DNA from: Certhia americana | Lineage: Eukaryota > Chordata > Aves > Passeriformes > Certhiidae | NCBI GenBank assembly: GCA_018697195.1 | Contig: CM031859.1 | Location: 52,126,828 to 52,190,827 of the forward strand | Direction of reading: 5' to 3' | Length of the DNA stretch: 64,000 nucleotides | Program-made: the position numbers and the translations under genes | Shown here: positions 38,401 to 51,060 of the stretch, one piece after another | How positions within the stretch are numbered: position 1 is the first letter of the stretch | Layout: every line of letters begins with the position of its first letter | The notes under the pieces: generated by a model | Told to the model about the DNA's origin: nothing | Database searches by the model: none | Seen by the model: only the letters and a program-made list of their open reading frames with translations

Positions 38401-40878
38401 TTTCTAATACAAATAAATAGTTCTGCCAAAAGGAAAAAAAAATATGCTTCATTAAAAACTAGAACTGATGGACTGACTGCTAAGAAAATGCATGTAAACA
38501 AGTTTGCTTTTCCAGATGTGAGAATTTTCTGCTGTGTTTTAGTGTCTACAGAGGTCAGTAGAACTTTAAAAATGTTCTTAATAGAGCTTAAGTAGAATGA
38601 AGAGAAAAGTAGCTTGTTGGTAACTCTATTTAATTGCTATCAGCAACATTTAGGGGAAAGACCTAGAGCTATAACAATACATTTACTTTATGAATGTGAA
38701 TGATATATTATGATTATTCACCCTGTAAAATCCTAAAAATAATATTTACAGAAGTATCTTCTTCCTTCTTGTCATGGCCCATGCAATTTGTGAAGACAGG
38801 TAAAGAGAGAGAAAATTGGGTTACACTGTTGTAGGTTTATTTGTACACATTTTCTTTAGTTACTTGCTATACCTGCCCTACATTTCCCTTCTCTCTTTCT
38901 TTCTAAAGAGCACTGGGTTTTACCAGCTAAGCTTTCCTACATTAACAACTGAACAACTGGTACAACACTGCTGATCACGCTGAAAAAGGTGTTCACATAC
39001 AAAGGGTTGGCATGGGGACCTTGGAGCATATGAGGGCAGTGACAGCCCTTGCTTGCCCTAGCATGTCCTTCCCATTACAAGAAATTCCAGGAATTCTCAA
39101 AACAGTTTTAGAACTTTATATCTCTGAACAAGATGTCTAAACCCATGACTTTTCTGCTGTATTGTATGTATTTATGAACGGCAGTCTTATAGCAGCTCTC
39201 AGGACTTGACCATTTCTGAAATGAATCACGCAGTGATTCTTGTTGTCTTGTTGTCTCTTTTTTCTTATGTGCTCAGGATTAAATAAACATGGAGACAACC
39301 TACACTGTTCTGTCTTTTAAAATCTGACACTGAAATTTCTCTTGCACTCATCAGAAAACTAATATTCTGAAGCTCTCCACAGTTTAATCACCTGTCTTAA
39401 AAAATAAAAATATTTAAGAGACACTACTAGTATGTAATTATGTTCCTATTCCTACCTTGTTCAAGCTCTAACACTTTTATGTACCAACTCCATGGGTTTA
39501 TTGCTCAGTGCTCTAGAGTATTCTACACATTTTGAAATCTGCTGATTTCTGACCTGAAATGAACAAAAAGTGTCTCTTGCTTGTTAAAATATCTATTTAT
39601 TGGTAGTTCTGAAGACCAAAGTGAACATTGCTAGCCATCTCACAAACATATCAGGGACTTCTGGAGTGACCTAGAAGGTGCTTGAAAATACAAAAGTGGT
39701 TTTTACAGCAAATTTTGACCTAATATTAGTTCTCCTTTAATAGAAGGTGTTCCACTAGGAAGCCTCAGGAAGATTTCTGAGAGGAATGATCTGTGGTAGG
39801 TGTAGATACTCCTCAAATTAAGAAAACCTGACAACAGCATCTATAAAATGAAAAAAAAAGAAATGTTAGAAATCACATGGTTAATTTTCCTAATATACAG
39901 AGAATGATCTGAGATACACAAATGGAATCCTGGGAAGTGCTAAACATTATTACGTATTTTCTGTCTGTTCTGGAGCATTACTTCTGTAGATGTTTACATT
40001 TTTGGAAAGGACCATTTTGTTGTCATTGGCTTTATCCAATGTGAAAGGCACAATGTCATGGAACAGTTAATTAGCATTTTAAAAGATATTTTTATCAATT
40101 AAATGCAGATAAGAACCATTTTAACATCCTGAGGAATTGAATCCCATCAAAGGTAAATGTTGATTGCTACTAATGAAGTATTATACAAGAAATTCCATTG
40201 GTTATCTGGTGTTTGTAGGATCTTTATTTTCTACTCAAAAGAATTATTGAGACAGCAACAAGTCCTCTTTGGGGTGTGTGTGTATTATTTTCTTTGCTTT
40301 ATTTTTATTCATTCTTTTATATAATATTTTGTTTGGTTTTCCTTGTAGATTAGTTAGGATTTCATGCAGTTATCTAAATCAAGGGAAGTATAAACAAGTT
40401 AGGAAACCGAGAGAAATCTCTAGGTATAGAAACATTTCTTTTGACTGTACAGGCTTAGAGAGGAATTATCCAGTTTTATCCAAGGCCCTCTTACAGTACT
40501 GGAAGGAATCCCATTTTCAGATCTCTTATCTGCCAGATGCATTACATCCAGAAGTCAGAAAAATGAAATAATAGTTAAAATTGTTTTTTCATGGTTACCC
40601 AGAACTTCAAAAGAAATGTAAAATCTCTTTTAAAAAAATAGCTTTTGTTGGCTTAAAGTCACTGCTTCCCTACTGACTATCAAAACAAAGGCAAGTAGGT
40701 TTAGAAGTTTCCAGAACTATCTGAATTTTAATAAAATACTTATGTTTGTATCCCAAACTTGGTATACTGTTTGGATTACTTGTTTCAAAGAAATATCGTT
40801 ATTAATTTCTGACATACAGCATAGAACAGGACAATCCCACTCATCATTGTACAATATTTATAATAATCTATGTTTAAT

Positions 40879-40900
40879 GCTGCTTAGAGATCTAAGCAGC
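40879..40900. repeat. Perfect 10-bp inverted repeat with 2-base spacer
   Basis: GCTGCTTAGA and TCTAAGCAGC are exact reverse complements separated by GA. It could be a protein-binding palindrome or chance; there is no neighbouring gene to explain it. Confidence 0.85.
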
Positions 40901-43900
40901 CACCTTTAGATTAAATGTCTTAAAATCAACTAATAGGAGACAGCTTTTTAATGAAAGGTATACAATTTAACAAGACAGGCATGGCAATCTGGGAATTTAT
41001 TCTTCTTCATCAGCTGGGCACAGGTTTTTCATCCTATATTTCATTCCCTGCAGCTTTGATTTTTCCAGCCAGTAGGGCAAATTGTACTCTTAGTTATATC
41101 TCTGTACATTTACTGGTTCTTTCACTGACATAAATAATGAACAAAGGAAGATATATCAAAACCAGTTTTATTATTGTATTTAAAGCTGCTGTCTGGATGA
41201 CTACAGTAAATTTCATATTTATTGTGCTACTTCCAAGCCATCAGAAATAAGCAATGAAGGCAACAACTGAGAACTGGTTGAAGGGTTCTTTACTTTTCCC
41301 ATGCAGTAATTCCGCAAGACATTCTTTCTGCAGATGTTCTTTATCCACACAAGCCAGTATTTTAAGTTTAATTAAATGTTATGTCTTGTCTTAGGAAAAA
41401 CTTCCTGATTTATGGTGGGCCCGTAAGTGTGGTTATCATTGTCCTTGGCACCTATTCACCTATTTCTATTTCAGTACCTAAACTGAGATTCAAATTTTCT
41501 TGGAAAGCAGAAGATTGTCACTGTGAATCATAAGCTTGACCGTGCTGAATTTCAGGAGTAGGAGAAGCATATGAACAGTCTTGGAAAAGACATCTTTCTT
41601 GGTCAATAGAATTTTGTAGTACAGTTGCTTATGCCCAAAGAAATAAGGTCTTCAGAGCTGCCACTTTTGCTGGCCATGGTTTTAGTAAAAACTTGTATGA
41701 CTGTAGAACCTGTAGTTACACCCAACAAGAAGGGTATTTCAGTGTTATAATAAAAAGTAGGCAAACAAAACAGTTTATCAGCCCCATATGCTTCTATCCT
41801 ACATAGCAGTGCATTTATTTGATGTTGAATTTTTATAAACTCTTGCTGTGGGACATGGTTTTGGTTCAAGTATTGGGGTAGTAAGAATATTGTTGCTGCT
41901 TAGCACACCCTTTCACAATGGAGAAGAGTTCTCTCCACAAAAAAGGAATCTTTAATATTCACCATTGTTAATCTCGAGGGTAGCTGGGGCAAACACAGCA
42001 CTTCCAGGTATGTGAGATGTTGTATCTAGAATGATAAATAAATACTCAGAGGATATACACTGCTATTACTTTCCATAATGGAATCATTTTGCAACTAAAG
42101 GTCTTTTTCAGTTTTTACATGTCAATATGCACTAGGCCTATGCATAAACTTGGGTCTGAGAGCACAAAAATCTTAGGCAAAGCTAGACTTGGGGTGTGTT
42201 CCACAGTTGCATGATGGAGCAACCAGGAATGCAGGTGCACTGCTGAGAGCCTGTGTTACATAGTTTAAGTGCATCCTCACCATCCCAGAAGCTCAACAGG
42301 GCCCTTTTGGTAAACAAATTCTTTAGATGTAATAGTCCTTTCAGTGATAACTGAATGACTTTAAATAAAATAGAGATGACAGTGCAAAATGAAAAAGTGC
42401 CTGAAACAAAAGATTGTTCAGTTTGACAAATATATACAGAAAAAAAAAAAAATCAGACTATCCATCCACTCTTTGAGTGGTGAAGGTTAATGATGGCTGA
42501 GCTGAGAATTTTTTTAGTAGTAAAATAAGGATATAATTTTTAGTTGTATGGATCCCTAACATAAATATTTGCAACAATTTTTTTTTTTCATATTTTTAAC
42601 AGGTGTTTCTTTGAATGCTCAGGTTTCTTAGCAAAATTCCTCTCCAGGTGTTTCTGCTACATATATAAATTTGAAAAGTGGATGCAGAAAAGGCACAACA
42701 CATGATGAAAAAATAAATAACATTAGTAATTGATTGCATGTGTTTGAAAAGGTTTCTTCGCATTCACATTTATTTGTATGCTACTGTAAGGAATTTTTTT
42801 TGTATTGTTGTAGGCTCTATGCATATTACTCTGGCAACTCTTTAAATAGCTATTCAAAATTATATTCAAGCATACAAATATGTATCAGTGTATGAGTGTA
42901 AATGCATGTGGCGCTTTAGAGGAACATGAAAGATAATGTCTCTGCTCTATGAAGATAAACTGTAATCCAGAGAGAAAAGAATTATTGTGATGCCAATTTG
43001 AAACAAAAGGGAAAGAATGGAGTGGTTAACACTGAACAGATGAGTACTTGAAAGTTTCTTGAAAGAATTAAATCATGAACCAGAATTTGTAGAGGATCCC
43101 TCTTGTCAGAGAAAGAGAAGGTGCTATTTAAAGCATAAGAGATATGGAAGGAATTATGCCCATAGAGGAGAAAGAAAGAAAACAGTAGGAATGAAGATTG
43201 TAAGAAACTAGGTCTGTATGGTGTAAGAGAAGATAAGAATATACATAGAGGTAGAAAGGAAACTACGAAGATCAAGTGTTCAAGGTCAGGATAACATAGT
43301 ATGAAGATTTTTGTTACTTTATGTAGAATATTTCCTAAGTCATGCCATAAAATTTTCATAGTAACCAGAAGTGTAGATTCTTCTCTGAGTTTCTCAAAGT
43401 TCCTACATGCTAATATTCTTTCTATTTCTTGCATTAGAGGAAAAGAGAATCAGTTCTGGCAATTTTCAAGGTTAAGGATATTCTGCTGGAAAAAGAAATT
43501 AAATTTGTGAGGTTCGAGAAAATGCCAAGTAAAAAGACAGAAAGATACTTCATCATGAGTGGCTATTTAAACATATTCCATGGATGACCCTTAAGGAATA
43601 TTTATGCAACAAATCAAGCTCTCAAGAGATGCACATGTTAGAAGTAGTCATTGACCTTTATTCAGACCATTTGTACATATGTATCATGATGTAGTCCTTA
43701 AATGTCTAGAGGTTTATATCTTCCCATTGGCTAGTTCACTGAAGAGAAATCATCATTATCTAGGAAAGGGCTAGCATTATGGGGTAAGATGGCTGATGAT
43801 CTCCAGAAGAGACAAGGCAGTCTCATAGCTCATGGAGAAATGTATTTTCTCTGTCTGCAACACTTAAGTTACAGTTTGGTGAGTTGCATCATGGTTTTTA

Positions 43901-44887
43901 CATAAATTAATATGGATGTGATTCCTCTGAGCAGCAGAGAAATTTTCTGAGCTACCCATTTAGGTCTCTTTTTCATGTAATCAGTAGAATAAAACAGATG
44001 CTTCCAAAGAATTGTTTGTCTCAGCTTAAAGTTGGCACCTGAAGTAGGTTAGATGCCATGGGTTAGTGGCATGAAATTGGCCATTTTCTCTCTCTGTATA
44101 TAAGGAAAGTCCTGAATTACTAGCTTGGTGTTCTATACCTGTCTGCACTGTGAAGACAGATGAAGTGAATCCCATACTGTGTATTTCCCGAATGATTATT
44201 TTAATTTATAAATGCTGCTGCTATGTAGCCTTACTGCTCTCACCAGATACAGATTAAATTTGGCACTAGAATTTTGGCATATCAATATCAATAATTTGGC
44301 ATTTTTTGCCAATAATCTGTGCCAATAATTTGTTCAAACATGTAAATACATGCAAATTAAAACAATTAACCCTATTGCTTAATGTTATATTAGATAAAGA
44401 TTCACTCATTTTCTAAAGCAATAAGCACAATATTTGAAGCCTAATTTATTTGGAAGTAATTTGCCCTCATTGATTAAGGAAGTTGAATGCTTACATTTCT
44501 TAAATTGTCACCTTATGGAGAGTAGGAATTTCATGGTTCTTGAGTGCAAGAATGTGGACTAAAAATTGATTCTGAATAACTGTCTGCAATGTGGAGACTA
44601 TCCCTTGAGCACAGGATAAAATGGGGTGAAAATATGTGATTATGTGGTAAATTACTATTGTAATGATGCATAAAGGAGCTAAATTAAGATTACAATAGCA
44701 AATCATAAATATCATTTACAGCTCTTCAGCATTGCATTTCAGGTTCACTTTTAAAACACATACACCCTTCTGTGGAGGGGCACCTGTTTCATAGAACTGG
44801 GAAAGGATCTCAGGTTGTGGGAAATATCTAAGTATCACACAGCACTGGTAGAAACTGTACCTATACAGTCATTCAATGCTTTTATTG

Positions 44888-44931
44888 GACTGATGACTTA
44901 AGTTTTATATGACTGATGACTTAAGTTTTAT
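44888..44931. repeat. Tandem duplication of a 21-bp unit, period 23
   Basis: GACTGATGACTTAAGTTTTA plus T occurs at 44888-44908 and again at 44911-44931 without a mismatch, followed by TAAACTTAA, which is partly inverted to TTAAGTTTTA. The exact identity suggests a recent local duplication. Confidence 0.9.
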
Positions 44932-46984
44932 TAAACTTAAACTGAAATGATAATAGTAGAAGGTATGTTAATTCAGTTTTGTTCTTGTTCTGCTGAATTT
45001 AAATGATAGCTTTACAAAACTAAATATGTTTATATAGTCTAATTTTAGATGGTATGGTGAAAGACCTACCAGTCACAGCATATTGCCCTTTAATCCAGCA
45101 AAGCATATATTAATAGCACACACTACAACTAATAAATAGTCTGTTATGTCTGAAAAAATTCCATGATGTAGGTAAGTGAACAGTGGATAGATGCTAACAT
45201 TCTCCTCCCCTTCCTTTTGAAATGAACTGTAAAAATGTGAAGATCAAGAGTTTACTCCCTGAAAATGTAACATCCAGATGAAGCAATCTGCCACTTAAGG
45301 GAGAAGAGTAGGAAAGCAATAAAGCACATCAACAATTAACAGGTGAAGTTGATGACTACGATTCAAGTTGAGAAAGTTGTTGAGAAATAAAACTGCCATG
45401 ATAATGAAGAGCTGCAGATATAAGCAATTCTTTACATAGCACATAAAATTATTATTTCCACTTCTTCAGAAATACCTGAGATGTACAACATGAAAACCAT
45501 GCTAGATATTTTTGTACATATGTTCCACAGCATAATAGATTTTTTTTACTTTGCTTTCAGGAAAGCATTTGTGTTTCCACCGGAGCTGCAATTTCTTTGT
45601 CTTTATTTGTAGTCTCCCAGGTCCAACTGTATTGCTTCATCAGCAAGTTCTGCTCCCTCAGTGCTCATCTATAATGTCTGTATTCAAGTATTTATTCTTT
45701 ACAGGAAGAGTTTCTTCACTCATTCTATGCCTTCATTATAGGTACTTTCTTTAAGGAACACTATAGGGGAAGATACAGGTGTAGCTTATATGCATGACAT
45801 TATTGTCATCTGTTTGTGCATTTCATTTAGTGTTATCCATAAAATCCTTATTCTTAAGAGCAGTTGAAATTACAAAGTTAATTACTTAATATTGTGATAC
45901 TTACAGTCATTTTGAAATCAAATATTTTATTCTCATTCTTCGTGAGATATTTTAGACTTTAGAGGATGGTTTGGGACTCTCTTCACAGTCTCTTACATTT
46001 TTTTTTTTTAATACAAAGTTCAAATGTGTGGTTAAATAGTGAAATAGCACAGGGTCACACCACAGAAATCCATCAATGAAAAAAAAAAAGAAAGAACTGC
46101 ATTACAAATTGTTGTCCTTTGCTGTGACAGGTAAAGAGATGCTCTGAGATGCTAAACTTGCTTGTATTACGCAACTGAAATTAAATACCAGTACTTACGC
46201 AGATTAAAATAAGCAGTATGGAGTAATTAAATCAAAAGGATAGAAACTTTTACAGGTGGTTAAATGAGACTAAGCAGAGAGAAGAAAAGAAGCAGAAAAC
46301 AGATGAATAGAACCTCTATTGTTCCTGACTATAAAACTGCTGTGCTCTACTCCCTAGGTTGAAAATGCACCAAGCTTCATAGGCAGTTTATCTCTACAGT
46401 TTTTTCCCTTTAGCAATGATATTCTTTCAAGAACTCCATTAAAAAACAAGGCCTTTTTTTTCTTTATATCTCATCTTTTTGTCATTTAATGACTTTTTTT
46501 AAACCACTGTTGCTTTGGGAAGTGACAGTGTCCAATTCCAAGAAGCATTTCTGATTAAAAATAAATACCAAATGTGGGATTGTTCCAGTCTCCGCTTGAA
46601 GAATAACCATATGAAATCTTCATGATATTTTCGCATTTTGTGCAGCTGCTGGTAAGGGAAAGCAAGAGAGGAAATACTTTACTCATAGTAAGATCATATA
46701 GTAATTAAAACTAAAATTAACTACATAAAACTAAGTTTTGGAATAACTTCAAAGTTGCCAGGAAAGAGGCATGTCAATCCAAATTCCATTTCTACCAATG
46801 TGATGCCAGTGCTAGTAAGAGATGTCCAGCATCTAGAGAGGGATCAGGTCAGCATGAGAGCACCTGAAAAGCATCACAAAGGAATTTCAGCTACTCCAGC
46901 TGGTAAGTCAGCTTCATGAGGGACTCAAATGCCTCTGTGCAAAGGCATGTAATATGGGGCATAAACAATAGGAGTTAAGATTTT

Positions 46985-47590
46985 TGCACACATTTGCAGG
47001 ACAATGGTCTTACTGGCATTGTGGAGACATTGTGGAGACACCTAAATGGAATGTCTGTTGGGAAATTTGAAGCTTTGGCCTCAGAGACCATGAAATGATG
47101 GAATTGGAGGTCTTTGAGGCAGTGTGGATGGTGCACAGCAGGCTCACTCCCCTGGACTTCAGGAGAGCAGACGTCAGCCTCTTAAGAGATCTGCTTGGCA
47201 GAGTATCATGGGATATAACCCTAGAGGGAGGAGGGGCCCAATAAAGCTGGTTAATCTCCAAGGATCACCTCCTTCAAGCTTGGAATCAATTCATTCTGAG
47301 AAATAGAAAGCCAGGAAAAAACACCGGGAGGCTTGAATGGATGAGCAAGAGGGTCGTGGACAAAAATAAACACAAAAAGGAAGCCTACAGAGGGTGTAAG
47401 CAAGGTGACCTGGACAGAGAGATTGTCCAAATAGCCAGGGATCTGGTTAGGAAAGTTAAAGCTCTGATAGAAATAAATCCAGTGAGGGACATTCAGGGCA
47501 GGAAGAAAAACTTCTGTAATGCTGGTGATAAAAGGAAGACTAGAGAAAATGCCATCTTCTTCGTCTCTACTGCAGGGGATAATTTGAGCC
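46985..47590 (+). mobile_element. CR1 LINE fragment: ORF2 endonuclease end and linker to reverse transcriptase
   Basis: Frame-by-frame translation gives DFRRADVSLLRDLLGR...SW (from about 47157), then SWLISKDHLLQA, then KKEAYRGCKQGDLDREIV and GDKRKTRENA. In order this matches the CR1 ORF2 region between the endonuclease and RT (DFSKANF..LF.ELVGRIPWE; ESWQIFKDNLLRA; KGKKE...WKQG; KRK.KENV). A TAA replaces the expected Glu codon after GGGAQ. It is a dead, truncated fragment in plus orientation. Its 3' limit near 47590 is where similarity fades. Confidence 0.75.
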
Positions 47591-48060
47591 TTTGTCTCTG
47601 CAGGATCGTTGTGAAGATCCTGTTAATCTTTTTCACATTCTCTGACACCACTCATTCTTGCCTTCTCCTGCTGGCAAAGCAAGCTCTGAGCCACAGCACA
47701 TTCCCTGCAGGCATGGACACCATCTTCTCCTGCTCTGGCCCAGGGAGAGGCACCAGGTGCTGGTACATCTGGATGGTCACGTCTGCCCTTCAGAGCTCTG
47801 AGCCAAGGCCTCTGCTGTACGCTAGTTGCTCTAGCTGATGACAGGTCTGTGTCTTGTGGCACATGCCCAAGCTTGTCTTACCAGACCCATGCTGTTTTAA
47901 GCAGCTTTCCAACATCCTTCCATAACTCCTCTGCAAAAACAATGTGCCCATTAGCTACTACTTGATGCATAGTAAGTGTGGTAGGTCCTTTGACAGCTCC
48001 AGCCCCAGGTGTGGGTGTTTGACACTCCATAACAAGGAGTCAGTTGCAGACAATAGCTCT
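47591..48060. other. GC-richer block of unknown nature adjoining the CR1 linker fragment
   Basis: The block is more GC-rich than its surroundings and open in more than one frame. Overlapping frames at 47341-47838 plus and 47623-47862 minus run through it. No domain was recognised in either direction. It could be a further part of a repeat whose family I do not recognise. I do not support a gene here. Confidence 0.35.
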
Positions 48061-50204
48061 GAGCACTTTTTGAGCAGGAAAGACTAGCAGATACTTTTAT
48101 AAACTCAGTTTGCTAGATGCAAAAACCTCTAGTACTCACACTTTTCCAGCAGCAGGAGGCACCTCAAAATTCTCAGACAAATTCCTGGAAGTCCTCCAAA
48201 CAACCCAGGCAAAGAAAAGAAGCCCAGAAATAGATGTGCGAAGTGTTATGGCTGTTAGCTGCCTTTGCTGCACCCTGGGCAAAAGGAGGTAAAGTTTAAA
48301 TAAATTAGTATTACTTATATAGCTCTATAATGTATATTTTTGGAGTAAGAGTGAGTCTTCTGCTTTATACTTTACTGGTGTATATACTATAAAACATCCA
48401 AAATGTAAATAACTTTACCTGAAAGGAGTTTTATTTAAAGCTAATTAGAACAAAGGAGTTTTGTATCTTCTTCCTGAGCAGAATGCCTGAACATTCTGCT
48501 TTTCTTAACACTGTTATGAAAGTTCTGCAGAAGGAAATTTTGAGAAACTTCTCTCCCACATTAAACAACTAAGATGCTTTCTCTTAAGCAGACCATTATT
48601 AATTGTTTTCAGAACTATTTCAGAAGATTGATTCATGCATAAAAATGAATTTAGTCAAGGATTCCAGGTTTCAGCAACTCTGCTTAGAAAAGCTTTATAA
48701 TTTTCTTCTTGAAGAAAGATCTTTAATTACATTGGAGCAATAGAGTGGGATTTATGCATATATTCTAATTATGTACTAGTAAAACCGAAAAGCTCTTCGT
48801 TAAAACCATGTGGAGAAAAATCAGACACATGCCAGCACTTCATTACTGAGAATTTAAGAGGAATTGTGTGGTGGGTTATTATCAGTATTACATAAATAGA
48901 AGGGCACTCTACATATTGCATATGTCGAAACACTCTTTTAGATTAAAAAATAGGCTGATTTTGAGAAAACAGTAGAAGATGCAAATTAAATCAGTTAATT
49001 AAACCAAACCAATTTATTCTACATTAGCATCTTAGTACCTGTTTAGCAGAGCAAGCATAATAATAAACATGTTATTTCTAAGTTAAACCTGCATATATGT
49101 CTCCATGTACAGACATATATGGAAAATATAAGATAAAAGATCAAGATTCACTCTATCTCCACCTATTTAAGTATAAATAATCATCGAATAATATAATTAG
49201 ATCATATAATTATTCATAAGAATTACATGCTTGTAGCATGATCAGAATATATGGCATACTTTCAGTTTAAACAAGAGCCTCTATGATGAAGGGTTTTCTC
49301 ATGTTGTAAACAAGCACAGCTGGTACACAGGCTGTGTTACAACACACTGGAATAGCAATACAATAGATTTATTGTTACTTCTAAAATTGTGTATAAAGAA
49401 GTCTTTCATATTTTAAACACAGAATTACTGAGCACTTCTTGCCAAATTACAGGCCCTCATGAACAATTCCCTTTGAGACACAAGCACGTGACTCTTCACT
49501 TCTGAGGGTCAGTCTATAAGACGATAAAATAATTAAGAGGTATATAATTAAGGTATGTACAAAATCCAGCTGCTGACTCCAATTTCATAGAAGGGAGCTG
49601 AGTAAACTATGAATCTGAGCAGGGTAGAGAGGGGTTAGCAGTAGAAGTTAGAAATGAAAATGGAGAAAACAATGTGTCTGTGAGTCTCTGTTGAAGATCA
49701 CATTTGGCCAACTCCTGCAGCTCTTTCTTGATTACTGAAATCTCTTATATTATACACCTAGCCATAAAAAAAGGATATTGTTGTATATTTAAAGTGAACC
49801 AGCTCATTAAACATAAAGAGAGTTGACAAAGTGGTTTGACTATGGGGAAGATTTTTTGTGACTGTGTGTGTAAAATACATAGCTCATTATTTCTAAAGTA
49901 AAAAAACCCAACCTAAATTATGCATAACACATATATGATTGCATGATTAAAAAACATAAATAATTTTATAATATTTAAAACATCTCATTCTTACCTCTAC
50001 CAGTACATATTTTTAATGAAAAGTTTTACTGAAATTTTTAAGGGTAACTTTAATGTAGGACTCACATGAATGAGAGACTTCCATTATCACCAGTTCTAGT
50101 ATTGTCCTAGTATGGACAATTCCTCATGTCATTTGTTTCTTGCACTGATCAAACTTGATTTTAAGTTTCTAAGGTTTCTTGTCTAAATTATTCTTATGAG
50201 AAGA
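48061..50204. other. Non-coding AT-rich DNA, nothing recognised
   Basis: Only short chance frames are present, and no diagnostic repeat sequence was recognised. An AT-rich stretch runs through about 48950-49260. Confidence 0.55.
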
Positions 50205-51060
50205 ACCACAGAAATATAGAATGGTTGAGGTTGGAATGGGCTTATGGAATTCATCTGGTTCCAATCCCTCTGCTCAGGCAGAATAACCTAGGGCTGCTTG
50301 GCCAGGATCATGTCCAGATGGGTTCTGGATAAAAGGATGGAGACTCCACCTCTGCTTGGGCAGCCTGTGACAAGCTTGGTCATTCACAGAGTAAAAAAGT
50401 GTTTCCTGATATATTCACAGAACCCTTGGTGTTTCAGTTTGTGCCCATTGCCTCTGGTCCTGCCATTGGGCACCACTGAAAAGGGCTAGGATCCATTGAC
50501 TCTGCACCCACCCCTTCAAGTACTAACATATATTAATAAGAACCCACCTCATCGTCCTCTAACTTAAGCAGTCTCAGCTCTCCAAGTTTGGTCTCTCAAG
50601 TACTGAGTAAAGAAAAAGGATCACCTCCCTTGACCTGAGGTCAATACCTTGTCTAACACAGCAGAGGATACCCTTAGTCCAGGCAGACAATACCCACTGT
50701 TTTTACCTCATCTACTCAGAAATTTCACTGTAAAAATGCATCAATTTGGTCAAACATGAATTTGACTTGGTGGAAACCATGCTGGCCATTTCATGTGATT
50801 TTCTTGTTATGTGCCTGGAAGTAGTTTCCAGGATTGGCTACTCCACTGCCTTTCCAGGGATCAAGATGAGGCTGATTGGCCTGTAGTTCCCTGGATCCTC
50901 CTTGCAATTCTTCAAGATAGGAGTAACATTTACTTTTCCTGCAGTGTTCAGGTACTTCTTGCAGTTGCTACGATTGATCAAAGTTTATCCAGAGCAGCCT
51001 TGCAATGACATCAGCCAACTCCCTGGATATCACGGCTGCATCCCATGGGCACCCACTGAC
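50205..51060 (-). mobile_element. CR1 LINE: 3' end plus reverse transcriptase segment, internally deleted or two copies
   Basis: Minus-strand reading. The part at 50205-50665 is the CR1 3' region: complement blocks ATAGAATGGTTGAGGTTGGA near 50217, CCAATCCCTCTGCTCAGGCA near 50261, TGGGCAGCCTGTGACAAGC near 50357 and ATCACCTCCCTTGACCTG near 50620. The part at about 50740-51060 is complementary to RT coding sequence, giving GNYRPISL from the complement of GAGGCTGATTGGCCTGTAGT (near 50868). The RT start and the 3' end normally lie well over 1 kb apart, so the middle is missing. No intact frame. Confidence 0.8.

Larger units (their letters stand above)
38401..46980. other. Intergenic DNA upstream of the SLC32-like gene
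   Basis: No gene was recognised. The longest frames are 40269-40571 plus (100 codons) and 42982-43434 minus (150 codons). They are rich in Phe/Leu/Ser from AT-rich sequence, have no recognisable domain and are most likely chance. Two small repeat structures (40879-40900, 44888-44931) are listed separately. Poly-T/A runs occur near 45541, 46000 and 46080. Confidence 0.5.

Noticed and set aside
40269..40571. A 100-codon plus-strand frame starting with a hydrophobic stretch that looks like a signal anchor
   Set aside because: The hydrophobic start is a T-rich run; the rest matches no family I recognise.
42982..43434. A 150-codon minus-strand open frame
   Set aside because: Phe/Leu/Ser-rich translation of AT-rich DNA with no recognised domain, no splice context and no neighbouring exon; probably chance.
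47124..47306. A 60-codon plus-strand frame
   Set aside because: It is out of frame with the CR1 ORF2 remnant that explains the same bases.
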